The position numbers and the translations under genes were made by a program. This document shows, piece by piece, positions 4,869-6,597 of a DNA stretch of 6,597 nucleotides. Position 1 is the first letter of the stretch. Each line of letters opens with the position of its first letter. The notes beneath the pieces were generated by a model, which saw only the letters and a program-made list of their open reading frames with translations, made no database searches and had not been told where the DNA came from. Source of the DNA: Thermoplasmata archaeon (lineage in GTDB: Archaea > Thermoplasmatota > Thermoplasmata > UBA10834); contig DUKU01000189.1 in the NCBI GenBank assembly GCA_013329135.1, positions 1 to 6,597 of the forward strand, given 5' to 3'.

Positions 4869-6597
4869 GGCTGTCTCTTACCGTCAAACTCGTGGCTGCC
4901 ATACTAGCTCTGGTCCTCGTGCCCATCGCGGCCGTCAGCATGATATCGCTTGAGGGCCTCAACGACATCAAGGGCGATGTCGAGATACTGTATTCCGAGA
5001 ACCTGGAAGTGGTCTCGGCGATTGCAGCGGGCTCCAGATCCCTTGCCGGAACCGAGAGCTACTTCCTGCTGTACTACATGAATTACGGGATACCGACTGC
5101 AGGCGTCTACTACAATGAGCATGCTACCCAGCTACTACTGTTCACCCAATTCCTCAGCGACTTCGAGGACAGCTATTCGTACGAGGTACTTCCCAACATG
5201 GAGGAGATCATTACCAGCCAAGGAAGTGCCGACATCCTCGAAGACCAGGCCGAAGTGTTCGCCACTATAGAGTCAGAGTGGGCGTTATACACTGACAACG
5301 TCGATGAGATTGTTAGACTGCTGGCTCTGGGCGACCTCGCCTCAGCCGAGGAGGCCATGGTAAACGCGACCGAGCGGATGGGCACGATTAGTATCGGCAT
5401 GGACAACCTCATTGGCATCTGCACCGATGGTGCAGCCCTCATGGACACCGTTGCGGAGGACACTATCCGGAAGAGCTTCTTCTGGACGGTGGTAGGGGGA
5501 TCCGCAGCCGCGGTGGCCATATCCATAGGCGCGTTCCTTCTCTCGGTGCTCGTCACCGGCCCGATCGTTCTCGTCTCCAAAGCGGCCAGCAAGATATCCG
5601 AAGGCAACTTCACGACACGCCTCGAGATCAAGGCGAGCAAGGACGAGATAGGCGACCTTGTCCGTTCCATGAACATGCTCATCGATGATACATCAAAACC
5701 CCTCCAGAAGCTCACGGAGAGCGCACAGGCGATTGCGGACGGGGACTACTCAAAGGACATAGATGTCGAGGCCAAGGGCGACCTCGCGAAGCTCGTGGAC
5801 AGCTTCAAGAGGATGAGGACGGCTCTCATCAAGCTCACGGAGCAGATACAGATTACATCGAAGTCTCTCAGAGAATCCTCTGCCATACTCGCTGAGACCG
5901 CGAAACACATGACGGACGCCTCGCAACAGGTCTCGTCATCCATGACCCAGACCTCGAAGGGCGCCCAGATACAGGCAGCAAAGGTCGACGAGATGGTGCG
6001 GATGCTCGGCGAGCAGACCAAATCCATATACGACGTGGTCCAGAGCTCACAGAACGCTGCCAGGGCGTCCGAGGACGCGAGCGATGTGGCTCAGAGAGGC
6101 AGCAAATCCGCGGAGGACGCCCTCCAGCGCATCAAGAACCTCCTCAGGAGCGTCGAGGAGACGGCGGATGCGATGAACGAGCTCACGAAGAAGTCGAAGG
6201 AGATCTCACAGATAGTGATGATAATCAGCAACATCGCCCAGCAGACCAACCTCCTCTCCCTCAACGCCGCCATCGAGGCTGCAAGGGCAGGGGAGCATGG
6301 CCGCGGTTTCGCCGTCGTCGCAGACGAGGTCAGGAAGCTGGCGGAGGGGTCCAGGAAGGCAGCGGGACAGATACAATCGCTCATAGAGTCCGTGGAGAAG
6401 GACATCACGGACAGCACACACAAGATGGACCAGACCCGTGTGAGCGTGTCCGAGGGCACAAGGACCATCTCTGAATCGCTGAAATCACTCGAGGACATCG
6501 CGGCTACGGTTCAGGAGACAGCTGCCATGGTCCAGGAGATAAGCGCCTCGACACAGGAGCAGAAGGCGCTCACTGAGAGCCTCGCCAGAAGCCTCGA
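4865..6597 (+). CDS. Methyl-accepting chemotaxis protein (3' end outside window)
   Basis: A transmembrane receptor that senses a stimulus outside the cell and controls CheA kinase inside; 577 codons are visible and the frame is open at the edge. Start is TTG 4865, set by AGGTG upstream and the typical M-R-L-S-L-T-V-K-L beginning; in-frame ATGs at 4703, 4739 and 4766 would add an atypical extension. Residues 9-28 form TM1. About 30-200 form a helical extracytoplasmic domain resembling the four-helix-bundle 4HB_MCP sensor ([19 protein letters not shown]). TM2 is 205-230. A first HAMP spans about 232-280 and a second about 279-330 ([17 protein letters not shown], with [15 protein letters not shown]), so HAMPs are in tandem. 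The signalling domain runs from about 335, with the conserved tip [19 protein letters not shown] around 459-477 and [16 protein letters not shown] (479-494). [10 protein letters not shown] near the end resembles a methylation helix. The ligand cannot be told. CheR lies divergently upstream. Confidence 0.96.
   Translation, partial: MRLSLTVKLVAAILALVLVPIAAVSMISLEGLNDIKGDVEILYSENLEVVSAIAAGSRSLAGTESYFLLYYMNYGIPTAGVYYNEHATQLLLFTQFLSDFEDSYSYEVLPNMEEIITSQGSADILEDQAEVFATIESEWALYTDNVDEIVRLLALGDLASAEEAMVNATERMGTISIGMDNLIGICTDGAALMDTVAEDTIRKSFFWTVVGGSAAAVAISIGAFLLSVLVTGPIVLVSKAASKISEGNFTTRLEIKASKDEIGDLVRSMNMLIDDTSKPLQKLTESAQAIADGDYSKDIDVEAKGDLAKLVDSFKRMRTALIKLTEQIQITSKSLRESSAILAETAKHMTDASQQVSSSMTQTSKGAQIQAAKVDEMVRMLGEQTKSIYDVVQSSQNAARASEDASDVAQRGSKSAEDALQRIKNLLRSVEETADAMNELTKKSKEISQIVMIISNIAQQTNLLSLNAAIEAARAGEHGRGFAVVADEVRKLAEGSRKAAGQIQSLIESVEKDITDSTHKMDQTRVSVSEGTRTISESLKSLEDIAATVQETAAMVQEISASTQEQKALTESLARSL

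Noticed and set aside
5173..6498. Minus-strand open frames opposite the receptor gene
   Set aside because: They are Ser/Met-rich mirrors of the helical receptor frame, with no independent start signals or motifs.
1..6597. CRISPR array, tRNA/rRNA, insertion sequence or toxin-antitoxin module
   Set aside because: No spaced direct repeats, tRNA-like cloverleaf, transposase motifs or terminal inverted repeats were seen. The small acidic protein has no partner gene of the toxin-antitoxin kind.

Overview
The window looks archaeal, most likely from a moderately GC-rich euryarchaeote. Thermoplasmatota or a relative would fit, but this is an inference from style only. The evidence is the heavy use of AGG for arginine and ATA for isoleucine, strong GGAGGTG-type ribosome binding sites inside a compact operon, archaeal TATA-like boxes (no bacterial -35/-10 pairs) ahead of the other genes, and an archaeal-type ketol-acid reductoisomerase. 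All recognised genes are intact in frame. The first and last are cut by the window edges.

Left part, 1-3456, plus strand: a branched-chain amino acid operon. It holds the 3' end of ilvB (acetolactate synthase catalytic subunit), ilvN (an unusually short regulatory subunit), ilvC (ketol-acid reductoisomerase), a fumarylacetoacetate-hydrolase (FAH) family gene, and ilvE (branched-chain aminotransferase). Together they cover pyruvate to acetolactate, acetolactate to dihydroxyisovalerate, and the final transamination to valine, isoleucine and leucine. The dehydratase ilvD and the leu genes are not in the window. The FAH-family member is the outsider and probably acts on a 2-oxo acid or its enol form.

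Middle, 3457-3837: a TATA-like promoter with an imperfect palindrome near the predicted transcription start, then a 94-residue very acidic, probably helical protein of unknown function.

Right part, 3838-6597: a chemotaxis locus. cheR (MCP glutamate methyltransferase, minus strand) diverges across about 200 bp from a methyl-accepting chemotaxis protein that runs off the right edge. The receptor has an extracytoplasmic helical sensor, tandem HAMP domains and a classic signalling hairpin tip. The pair fits an enzyme and its substrate.

Points most worth following: the acidic cofactor loop of IlvC (predicted NADH use), the short IlvN with a perfect 9-bp hairpin at its domain junction, the FAH gene inside the ilv operon, and the possible leaderless leader ORF ending on the receptor's start codon. 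I see no mobile element, CRISPR array, RNA gene or convincing new defence-type system.
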